In this document: positions 1 to 7,132 of the stretch, piece by piece
Layout: every line of letters starts with the position of its first letter
Numbering within the stretch: position 1 is the first letter of the stretch
From: Paenibacillus polymyxa
GTDB lineage: Bacteria > Bacillota > Bacilli > Paenibacillales > Paenibacillaceae
Assembly (NCBI RefSeq): GCF_015710975.1
Contig: NZ_CP049783.1
Span: forward strand, 4,321,501-4,385,500
Direction: 5' to 3'
Length of the DNA stretch: 64,000 nucleotides
Position numbers and translations under genes: made by a program
The notes under the pieces: generated by a model
The model's input: only the letters and a program-made list of their open reading frames with translations
What the model was told of the DNA's origin: nothing
Databases searched by the model: none

Positions 1-1144
1 ACCGTTCCTCGAACAGTTGAACGGCATTGGTGAGAATATGCAGCGATTCGAGCAGCGATTCGGCAATCAACGGCAGGAACGCGTTCAGCTCCAGCTGTCC
101 AGAGGCAGCAGCCATCGTGATAGCCGCATCTTCGGCCATCACACGCATCGCTGTCAATCCGGCCATTTCAGCCATTACCGGATTGACCTTACCAGGCATA
201 ATGGAGGAACCAGCTTGGACTGGGGGCAGCAGGTATTCACCGATACCACCGAAAGGACCAGAGGCTAGCAGACGAAAATCGCTAGATATTTTGAGCAGAT
301 TTACCGCGGCGGATTTAAGTAGACCTGACACCTCGACGAAGACATCCATATTTTGAATCGGGTCCATGGGGTGGTCGCTACGGCATAGCCCTAATCCAGT
401 CTCATCCGCCAGCTTTTCGACCATCCGGTAGCTGTAAGCCCGAGGCGCATTCATACCAGTGCCAATCGCCGTGCCTCCAATAGGGATTTCTCGTAGCCGC
501 TCTTCGGCTTTATAGAGGCGCCAACGGTCACGCCCTATAGCTTTTGCGTAGGCGCCAAAGCCTTGCCCGGCCATCATAGGCAGGGCATCCATTAGCTGTG
601 TGCGGCCTAGCTTGAGCAGGTCGGCATATTCTATTTCTTTTTGCTGTAAAGCATTTTGTAACGAAGACATCGTGTCACACAAAGGGCGCAGCAGGCGTAT
701 CGCTGCAATTCGTAGCGCCGTCGGATATACATCATTCGTAGATTGGCAGCAGTTCACATCATCCAGCGGATGTACAAGCTCATATTGTCCTGGCTGCCCC
801 CCTAGCTGTACAATGGCCAAATTAGCAATGACCTCATTTACGTTCATATGGGTACTGGTGCCTGCGCCGCCTTGCATGGCATCCACGGTAAACATATCTT
901 GATGCCGTCCTGCGAGTAATTCATCGCAGGCATTTACAATGGCAGAGACCCGGTGGGCAGACAACCGGGTCTGCTCACCATTCACTTGAGCGGCGGTTTT
1001 TTTTACCAACACAAGAGCGTGAATCAGATTTCTGTTCACGGGCCTGCCGCTGACTGCAAAATTGTTCATCGCACGTGCGGTATGAATACCGTACAAGGCA
1101 TCCATAGGAATTTTCATGTCTCCTAGTGCATCCCGTTCGGTCAT
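1..1144 (-). CDS. aspA: Aspartate ammonia-lyase (aspartase/fumarase superfamily), C-terminus cut by window edge
   Basis: Reverse translation from the ATG at 1144 gives an uninterrupted aspartase/fumarase-superfamily protein of about 381 residues that runs off the left edge. Seen: a GTSTHMNVNEV segment (the GTxxxMNxNEV region of AspA/FumC) and, near 165-216, the superfamily signature GSSIMPGKVNP, which carries the catalytic serine loop. Aspartases convert L-aspartate to fumarate and ammonia in the cytoplasm. Aspartase rather than fumarase is my reading of the GTS-type motif and is not certain. The start codon lies one base after the stop of the upstream ferredoxin gene, so it is the last visible gene of the fdhF-hydA operon. 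A lyase at the end of a hydrogenase operon is notable; ammonia supply for H-cluster maturation is a possible reason (inference). Confidence 0.85.
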   Translation of the reverse strand, partial: MTERDALGDMKIPMDALYGIHTARAMNNFAVSGRPVNRNLIHALVLVKKTAAQVNGEQTRLSAHRVSAIVNACDELLAGRHQDMFTVDAMQGGAGTSTHMNVNEVIANLAIVQLGGQPGQYELVHPLDDVNCCQSTNDVYPTALRIAAIRLLRPLCDTMSSLQNALQQKEIEYADLLKLGRTQLMDALPMMAGQGFGAYAKAIGRDRWRLYKAEERLREIPIGGTAIGTGMNAPRAYSYRMVEKLADETGLGLCRSDHPMDPIQNMDVFVEVSGLLKSAAVNLLKISSDFRLLASGPFGGIGEYLLPPVQAGSSIMPGKVNPVMAEMAGLTAMRVMAEDAAITMAAASGQLELNAFLPLIAESLLESLHILTNAVQLFEER

Positions 1145-1145
1145 G

Positions 1146-1736
1146 TTATAGACCCGTCGCCGGAATGCGTGTCATATGCAGCAGCTGACGTGCACTTGCA
1201 GCTCGTTTTTCCTCAACCCGGGCATGAACCAGATCTGGCTCGACCAGCTTGAGGGCTTGAGTTGGACATTTTCCAATACAGGCCGGTCCGCCGTCCACAC
1301 CTTCGCACAAATCACATTTGCTGGCAATCATGCGTTCTTTAGGTTGCAAACGACCCGACACATTGGTGTACAGTCCGTCTTGCACGACCGGCTGCCCGTC
1401 TCTGTATTGAGGCACCATGGTAATCGCACCGTAAGGGCAGGCGATCATACAGGTTTTACAGCCAATGCAGCTTTCGCTATTAATAAGAATGCAGCCGTCT
1501 GCGTTCGTAATGGAGCCGTTCGGACAGGCATTAGCACATGGAGCATCCTCACAGTGACGACACTGAACAGGTGCAGTGACTCCGAATGATTTGATCACCT
1601 GAAGGCGAGGGTGAAAATGAAACTCGTCATCTGGCGAGATAAAGGGGTTCTCCGGCGAATGTGCGATAACACAGGCGATTTCACAGGTGCGACAGCCGAT
1701 ACACTGATCGGGATCAGCTAAAACAAAGCGATTCAT
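1146..1736 (-). CDS. HycB/HydN-like polyferredoxin (electron-transfer subunit), second copy
   Basis: A 196-residue protein with four CxxCxxCxxxC-type clusters: CIGCRTCEIAC near the N-terminus, CRHCEDAPCANAC, CIGCKTCMIAC, and a CDLC...CIGKC set. This is the HycB/HydN layout with four predicted [4Fe-4S] clusters. The frame is open to 1787, but the ATG at 1736 matches the conserved N-terminus (MNRFVLAD..CIGC) and has AGAGGAG nine bases upstream, so I start there. It lies between hydA and aspA and resembles the other HycB-like protein at 3340-3969 in architecture. In HDCR and formate-hydrogenlyase complexes such proteins carry electrons between formate dehydrogenase and hydrogenase; the same role is inferred here. 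Cytoplasmic: no signal peptide or membrane segment. Confidence 0.9.
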   Translation of the reverse strand: MNRFVLADPDQCIGCRTCEIACVIAHSPENPFISPDDEFHFHPRLQVIKSFGVTAPVQCRHCEDAPCANACPNGSITNADGCILINSESCIGCKTCMIACPYGAITMVPQYRDGQPVVQDGLYTNVSGRLQPKERMIASKCDLCEGVDGGPACIGKCPTQALKLVEPDLVHARVEEKRAASARQLLHMTRIPATGL

Positions 1737-1805
1737 ACAACTCGACTCCTCTCTAACTAACAGCAAAATATAATTTCTAATGATCATACTTATGTGTTGA
1801 GCGCA

Positions 1806-3307
1806 CTAATGAATGGAATAATCGTTATGCCCTTTGACGGGCATATCATTGCTACGGCTCTGCTTGCCGGGTCCACGCTTTTGGAAGGTCGTGTGCAGCA
1901 GATGGTGCGATACATGACCTAGCGGCTCACCCAGAAATTCATCGTACAGCTTGATGATAAAAGGGTTCTCATGCGATTTGCGCACCTGAGATGCAGCATC
2001 GTGTCCATAGATGGACGATTTACGTGCACGATAAGCATCGATTTTTGTTTCTCCAACATGAGCTTGGGTTGCCCTCCTCCGCTGATACAGCCGGCTGGAC
2101 AGCCCATGACCTCAATAAAATGGTAATCACATTCACCCGCCTGCACACGATCCAGGAGTTGGTAGGCATGCTGGAGTCCAGCGACGACCGCCACCTTGAG
2201 CTGCAGCTCGCCTACCTGTACCTCTGCTACTCGAATGCCTTCCTCGCCACGGACAAAATCCAGCTGGAGCTTGGGCAGCTTCTCATTCGTCAGCAGCTCA
2301 TAGCCTGTGCGGATGGCAGCTTCCATAACTCCTCCAGTTACCCCAAAAATAGTGCCTGCGCCTGAATATTGTCCTAGCGGTGCATCAAATTCTTCATCAG
2401 GCAGGTTCATAAAATCAATGCCGCGCTGCTTGATCCAGTATGCCAGCTCACGCGTGGTCAGCACCTCATCCACATCACGATAACCGTCGGATTCCATTTC
2501 GGGACGGTCGCATTCAAATTGTTTGCAGGTACATGGCATGATCGCGACGCTGTAAATATTCGCAGGTTCCACCTCATCCAGCTGTGCACCATAGGTCTTG
2601 ATCAGTGCTCCCACCATTTGCATTGGCGATTTGCAACTGGATAGATGGTCTAGCAGATCGGGGTATTCAATCTCGGCAAAACGGACCCAAGCTGGACAGC
2701 AGGATGTGAACATCGGTAACGGTCCACCCTCGGTTACGCGGCGAATCAGCTCAGTGCCTTCTTCCATGATGGTTACGTCAGCTCCGAAATTCGTATCATA
2801 TACTCGATCGAAGCCGAGACGACGAAGGGCAGCGGCCATTTTGCCGGGCGTCAGGGTACCAAACGGCATACCAAATTCCTCCGCGAGTGACACGCGAATG
2901 GCTGGGGCGCACTGCACGATTCGAAGCTGTCCTGGCTTCTTCATCATGTCAGCTACCTTAATCAGGTTATAGCTATAATAGGCAGCAAATAGCGGTTCGC
3001 CGATGTCGGCAGGCATATCGCGTTCACGTATACGTTCCTGTCGTCTGATGGCGGCTGCCTGCGGAGATGAATCTGCCCAATCTGAGGCGTACACGCTGCA
3101 TATTTGCACACATTGACCGCAAATAACACAGCGGTCTGCGTTCACGGTTTGAGGTTCTCCAGGCAGTCCCTCTATGGCATCTACCGGACAAACACCCGCA
3201 CAGCGTCTGCATCCAGTGCAGAGCGTTGGGTCAATATGAATGACGGGGTCTGTAGAATCAGACGTCCTCATACAAGGAGGCGAAGAGATCTTGTCTGTTG
3301 TTGACAT
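1806..3307 (-). CDS. hydA: [FeFe] hydrogenase catalytic subunit, broken by one frameshift near 2052-2056
   Basis: Two N-terminal [4Fe-4S] sites (C30/33/36/40 and C60/63/66/70) precede the H-cluster domain, with TSCCPAW, MPCTCKQFE and GCPAGCISGGGQP as motifs L1-L3. As written, the frame goes wrong right after GGGQPKLM and ends at 1919 with an unrelated tail. The adjacent frame continues with the family C-terminus (KSHENPFIIKLYDEFLGEP, then SHHLLHTTF) to a TAG at 1806-1808. Adding one G to the GG at about 2055 (TTGGAG to TTGGGAG) restores a 500-residue protein of normal length. Proton reduction or H2 oxidation is the family reaction. The gene sits between two HycB-like ferredoxins downstream of fdhF, as in hydrogen-dependent CO2 reductase. 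Maturases HydE, HydF and HydG are not in the window. If the frameshift is real the enzyme loses its last ~85 residues. Confidence 0.88.
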
Positions 3308-3339
3308 GTTTTTCTACCTTTCTGCGGCTGATTTTGACC

Positions 3340-3969
3340 TTACAGGCGTGGGAAAAAGACTTCCCGCCGAGGCTCTGGAGGCGAGTCGGATATACCATTG
3401 GCCAGCCGTAGCACATGATTTGGACAGGCTTCTACACAAGCAGGCTGTCCGTTCTCTGTTTCCGCGCACAGATCGCATTTGCTTGCCGCAGTTCGGGGAA
3501 GCGCGGTTCGATTTGCACGGTGAGTCAGGCCGGACTGCGTGATAACGTGCCCGGCTCGATAGACCGGAGACACCTCGATTGCCCCGAAGGGGCAGGCCAA
3601 AACACAGGAGGTGCAGCCGATGCATCGTTCCTCATCAATCATGACTACGCCGTCTTCCTGACGAATGGCCTGCACCGGACAGGCATGTGCACAGGGGGCA
3701 TTCTCACAATGCCGGCATTGCACCGGCACGTACGTATCCCCAGCTCGCACTACATACACCTTGGGCACCACAGGCACGCTGACTGTTCCGATCGAAGCGC
3801 CTATGCCGCTCGCCTGACCGTGAACGGCAAAGCAAGCCAGTTCGCAGGCTTTGCAGCCAATACATTGCCCGCCATCCGCAACGACGAAAGAGGAGGCAAC
3901 AGCACTTGTTCTATTGGCTGAACCCATTCTGCTCGTCGAACGGTTCAGCGTGTTTCGTACGCCGCTCAT
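3340..3969 (-). CDS. HycB/HydN-like polyferredoxin (electron-transfer subunit), first copy
   Basis: 209 residues with four cysteine clusters: CIGCKACELAC near residue 37, CRHCENAPCAHAC, CIGCTSCVLAC, and CDLC...CVEAC. The N-terminus (about 30 residues, Ser/Arg rich) is longer than in the copy at 1146-1736. Its ATG overlaps the fdhF stop by four bases (ATGA), so the two are translationally coupled. That places it as the direct electron acceptor of the formate dehydrogenase in the cluster; this is inference from gene order and from HDCR complexes, which contain FdhF, HydA and two HycB-like proteins. Soluble, no transmembrane helix. Confidence 0.9.
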   Translation of the reverse strand: MSGVRNTLNRSTSRMGSANRTSAVASSFVVADGGQCIGCKACELACFAVHGQASGIGASIGTVSVPVVPKVYVVRAGDTYVPVQCRHCENAPCAHACPVQAIRQEDGVVMIDEERCIGCTSCVLACPFGAIEVSPVYRAGHVITQSGLTHRANRTALPRTAASKCDLCAETENGQPACVEACPNHVLRLANGISDSPPEPRREVFFPRL

Positions 3970-6128
3970 CTTGTCACCTTGTCAGCTAGAATGGCTTCCT
4001 GGACGTTCATCTGTCTGCGAATCTTTTGGTACGATTCATGTACATCCCGTTCAGCCTGCGCTTGGTCGGCAATCCGTTCCAACCGGATGGCGCAGTATTT
4101 CAATTCTGGGGTTTTGGATACCGGATCGAGAAAATCGGCGGTTAACTCGTTACATGCTCCGACCCACCAGTGATAGGTCATGTAGGTCGCACCTTGTTGC
4201 ACACGGTCGCTAATTTGTGCCCGCGCCATGATGCGTCCCCGACGGGAGGAGATGGCAACAATTTCGCCATCCAGAATATTCAGATCTGCTCCGTCTTCTG
4301 GGCTAATCTGAATAAATCCAGGCTCATCAGACAACTGGCGTAATGCACGGCAATTCCCAGTCATCGTACGCACCGAATAATGACCTACCTCACGGACTGT
4401 AGATAAGACAAGCGGGAATTTTGCATCCGGCTGCTCTTGCGGCGGACGCCATTCGCAGGCGAATAATCGTCCTTTACCACTAGGTGTGGAAAATTGATTG
4501 CCTTTGTACAAATACGGTGTACCTGGATGATCCTCTGTAGGGCAGGGCCATTGCACGCCGCCTTGTTCCTCCATTTTCTGGTAGCTGGCACCAGCGAATA
4601 AAGGACTGAGGCTTCGCATTTCATCCCAAATTTCCTCTGTGTTCGCATAGGACATAGGGTAGCCCATGGCGGTAGCAACCTCACTAATGATGGCCCAGTC
4701 AGGCTTTACATCACCTTGCGGCTCGACGGCCTTACGGATACGCTGAAAGCCCCGATCTGCCGAAGAATACACCCCGTCATGCTCGCCCCAAGAGGTAGAA
4801 GGGAGGATGACATCCGCATGCAGCGCCGTTTTGTTCATGAAAATATCCTGCACCACGACAAATTCCAATTGTTCTAGCGCTTCACGCAGCTCGGCAGCGT
4901 TCGGATCACTCTGTACAGGGTCTTCGCCGAAAATATAATAAGCCTTCAGCTTGTTCTCTTTCAGAATGAGATGCGGTACTTCTGTAAGTGAATATCCTTT
5001 TTTACGCGGTAGCTCAACACCCCATGCTTTTTCAAACTTTTTGCGAACTGCGGTGTCAATGACATCCTGGTAACCAGGATACACATTAGGTAATGCACCC
5101 ATGTCGCAGGAGCCCTGAACATTGTTTTGTCCACGTACAGGTCCAATACCTACATTTGGCTTGCCCAGATTTCCGGTCAGTAGGGCAAGGGAAGCGAGCC
5201 CTTTTACCACATCAACAGCCTGTGAAAATTGACATACGCCCATTCCGTACAGAATTGTAGCGGTAGGAGCCTTGGCATATTCCCTCATAGCCGCCCGAAT
5301 GTCAGCCGCCTTGACACCTGTGATGCCTTCTGCATATTCGGGCGTATATTTTTTAATGCTATCTACGTATTCGGCAAAGCCTTCTGTGTTTGCTTCCACA
5401 TATCTTTTGTCGTACAGCCCTTCATGCACTAGCACATGACCAAAAGCGTTCACCAAAGCCATGTTCGAGCCGCCTTTTAGAGGTAGCCACATATCTGAAA
5501 TGCGTCCAGTTTCAGTCATGCGTGGATCACATACAATAATTTTGGCACCTCGTTGCTTGGCTGCTACGATGCGTCTTGCGACGATTGGATGCGTTTCGGG
5601 CGCGTTGTATCCAAATACGAATATGAGATCAGAGTGTTCAATTTCAGGAATAGAGTTGGACATAGCCCCGTCCCCGAGCGAGTAAGTCAAACCTGCTACA
5701 GAAGGGCCGTGGCATACACGAGCGCAATGATCAATATTGTTGGTGCCAATGACTGCCCGCATGAATTTTTGCATAACATAATTGGCTTCATTTCCCGGAC
5801 CGCGTGCGGAGCCCGTCCCCATGATAGAGTCAGGACCATACTTTTCCTTAATGGCTGACAGTCGTTCGGCAGTATACTGAATGGCTTCATTCCACTCCAC
5901 TTCCTCCATGACTCCATTTTTGCGAATCATGGGCTTGCGCAAGCGTGCAGTCAGAATCTGTGGATCATTCAGAAAATCCCACCCATAATGTCCTTTCAAA
6001 CACAATGTTCCTTCATTTGTACGACCATTAGCCGGCTCTGCGCCAATTACCTGTCCTTTGTCCACTAGCAAATGAAGCTGACAACCGCTTCCGCAGTAGG
6101 GACATACTGTTAATACCTTGTCTGCCAT
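3966..6128 (-). CDS. fdhF: Formate dehydrogenase H-type catalytic subunit (cysteine form)
   Basis: 720-residue molybdopterin oxidoreductase that interconverts formate and CO2. Cysteines C9, C12, C16 and C43 match the N-terminal [4Fe-4S] site (CPYCGSGC), and CARVCHGPS puts Cys139 and His140 at the position where E. coli FdhH has selenocysteine and His, so this is a non-selenium enzyme. The C-terminal molybdopterin dinucleotide-binding domain (about residues 590-700, including VGHYSVRTMTGNC) is complete. The frame is open to 6206, but I start at the ATG at 6128 (MADKVLTVCPYC) because AGAGGTG lies eight bases upstream. First gene of the fdhF-hycB-hydA-hycB-aspA run; a terminator-like hairpin sits just upstream of its ribosome site. 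No twin-arginine signal, so it should act in the cytoplasm. Confidence 0.95.
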   Translation of the reverse strand: MADKVLTVCPYCGSGCQLHLLVDKGQVIGAEPANGRTNEGTLCLKGHYGWDFLNDPQILTARLRKPMIRKNGVMEEVEWNEAIQYTAERLSAIKEKYGPDSIMGTGSARGPGNEANYVMQKFMRAVIGTNNIDHCARVCHGPSVAGLTYSLGDGAMSNSIPEIEHSDLIFVFGYNAPETHPIVARRIVAAKQRGAKIIVCDPRMTETGRISDMWLPLKGGSNMALVNAFGHVLVHEGLYDKRYVEANTEGFAEYVDSIKKYTPEYAEGITGVKAADIRAAMREYAKAPTATILYGMGVCQFSQAVDVVKGLASLALLTGNLGKPNVGIGPVRGQNNVQGSCDMGALPNVYPGYQDVIDTAVRKKFEKAWGVELPRKKGYSLTEVPHLILKENKLKAYYIFGEDPVQSDPNAAELREALEQLEFVVVQDIFMNKTALHADVILPSTSWGEHDGVYSSADRGFQRIRKAVEPQGDVKPDWAIISEVATAMGYPMSYANTEEIWDEMRSLSPLFAGASYQKMEEQGGVQWPCPTEDHPGTPYLYKGNQFSTPSGKGRLFACEWRPPQEQPDAKFPLVLSTVREVGHYSVRTMTGNCRALRQLSDEPGFIQISPEDGADLNILDGEIVAISSRRGRIMARAQISDRVQQGATYMTYHWWVGACNELTADFLDPVSKTPELKYCAIRLERIADQAQAERDVHESYQKIRRQMNVQEAILADKVTR

Positions 6129-6173
6129 GAGTGCAGCACCTCTTTTTATATGAAATAGATGAAACTCGTAACA

Positions 6174-6226
6174 TGAAAAAAAGCCAATACAAAAATGCCG
6201 CTTCACGCTGCATCCTGTACTGGCTT
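6174..6226 (-). terminator. Rho-independent terminator or attenuator between the MpsC-like gene and fdhF
   Basis: Read on the minus strand, AAGCCAGTACA pairs with TGTATTGGCTT (one G-U), enclosing a second stem (ATGC..GCAT), followed by seven Ts. It ends only about 47 bases before the fdhF ATG, leaving little room for a separate promoter. It may therefore be a leaky terminator or attenuator controlling fdhF expression. Confidence 0.7.
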
Positions 6227-6257
6227 ATCCGCGAGCGAGGAGATAATCTCCTTCCCG

Positions 6258-6623
6258 CTAATCCAACCGGGGTATGTGTTGTAGTTCAAGAGTAATGATA
6301 ATATGTCCGTCTCCATGGACGGAGGGGCAGACCTCCCAAGTGTAAGTGAAGGGACTGCCAAGTGTTTTTTCGGCTTCCCTCATAAACTCCTTTTCCAGAT
6401 AAGGACGAAGGACGTTCCAGTAATCACTGACCTTTTCCACAGCGCCTTCATGAACGAGAATTTCGGACAGATTAGACAAAGTACCCTGGATCTCTACTGT
6501 AACTCGGAGTGGTGAGTTGAGAGAAACCTTAACGTTGTCCGGTCCTTTTCCTCGGTAATGCTTGACAATACATACGGCCAGCTTCCTGATGCGCTCACGG
6601 TATTCCAATTCGGTATTCAACAT
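6258..6623 (-). CDS. MpsC/DUF2294 family protein
   Basis: 121 residues in the DUF2294 (PF10057, MpsC-like) family: recognisable by YRGKGPDNVKVSL, a stretch aligning to LSEILVHEGAVEKV, and the C-terminal HGDGHIIITLEL. The family is named for a Staphylococcus membrane-potential system; its biochemical role is unclear to me. The frame is open back to 6794, but the ATG at 6623 (MLNTELEYRERIRKL) has GGAG seven bases upstream, whereas the extra 57 residues look basic and unlike the family, so I take the short form. Upstream of fdhF, same strand, with a terminator-like hairpin between. Link to formate metabolism is inference from position. Confidence 0.72.
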   Translation of the reverse strand: MLNTELEYRERIRKLAVCIVKHYRGKGPDNVKVSLNSPLRVTVEIQGTLSNLSEILVHEGAVEKVSDYWNVLRPYLEKEFMREAEKTLGSPFTYTWEVCPSVHGDGHIIITLELQHIPRLD

Positions 6624-6884
6624 CTGGACACTCCGCTTCGAATCAAAATAAAGGCGTACTTGCCGCACATGCCAGACAGCCTCTGTAGCTAATTTAGAAA
6701 AGGAAGTAGACGTCCCAACCAAAATGGTCTGCCCAGCACGGCGTATCACTCTTCTATGGTAGAACAGGTTGACCCGGAAAGATGTGAAATTCATTACACC
6801 TAACCAAAATTTTACATAGTTTAGATTGGAGATAGGTGTGCTGGGAATTTAGCGAGCGAGGAAATCTACACACTAGCAAATACA
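6624..6884. other. Intergenic region between the MpsC-like gene and the amylase promoter
   Basis: No convincing gene. It carries the in-frame upstream extension of the minus-strand MpsC-like ORF (to 6794) and the AT-rich start of the amylase control region. I saw no clear terminator, riboswitch or strong minus-strand promoter. Confidence 0.5.
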
Positions 6885-6914
6885 TTGACCGAGGAAAAGT
6901 ATGGATGATATAAT
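6885..6914 (+). promoter_or_regulatory. Sigma-A-type promoter for the amylase transcript
   Basis: TTGACC (6885-6890), an 18-base spacer, and a perfect TATAAT (6909-6914). It lies about 120 bases before the leader ORF and 220 before the amylase start codon, so the transcript would have a long 5' leader. Confidence 0.65.
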
Positions 6915-6979
6915 CAAAAAAGGAAAAATCATTGGGTATTATTGAGCCGTATTTAAATGGGCTTTTCTAAGTGCTAATT

Positions 6980-6994
6980 TTGTAAGCGCGTACA
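6980..6994 (+). promoter_or_regulatory. cre-like site 1 (catabolite control) in the amylase leader
   Basis: TTGTAAGCGCGTACA fits the CcpA cre consensus WTGNAANCGNWNNCW with one mismatch. Downstream of the predicted -10, where a bound repressor could block elongation. Confidence 0.45.
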
Positions 6995-7032
6995 ATGATT
7001 ATTTTCCTTACATAACACGGAGGAGGCGATCA

Positions 7033-7110
7033 ATGGATTCATTTTATCCAAATAAGTGTCTTTCTTTTTTTTTTGTTTTTATGCAACCGGTTGCACGATC
7101 TACCCACTAA
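7033..7110 (+). CDS. Putative 25-residue leader peptide upstream of the amylase
   Basis: A short ORF with an unusually good ribosome site (GGAGGAGG, spacing seven) starts at ATG 7033 and stops at TAA 7108-7110, 22 bases before the amylase TTG. The peptide has a hydrophobic Phe-rich middle (FFFVF) encoded by a T run and no recognisable homology. It could be a regulatory leader or a chance ORF. The second cre-like palindrome lies inside its coding sequence. Confidence 0.4.
   Translation: MDSFYPNKCLSFFFVFMQPVARSTH
7081..7095 (+). promoter_or_regulatory. cre-like operator 2, perfect 14-bp palindrome
   Basis: ATGCAACCGGTTGCA matches every defined position of the cre consensus WTGNAANCGNWNNCW, and TGCAACCGGTTGCA (7082-7095) is a perfect palindrome. 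This fits CcpA or another LacI-family repressor acting on amylase expression; carbon catabolite repression is the expected regulation. Confidence 0.6.
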
Positions 7111-7132
7111 ATTTTATCAGGAGGGTGTTAAC

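Noticed and set aside
3966..6128. Selenocysteine form of formate dehydrogenase
   Set aside because: The active-site codon encodes Cys and there is no in-frame TGA, so no recoding is needed.
6624..6794. Longer N-terminus for the MpsC-like protein
   Set aside because: The in-frame extension is basic and unlike the family, and its ATG has a poorly spaced ribosome site; the internal ATG at 6623 is much better.
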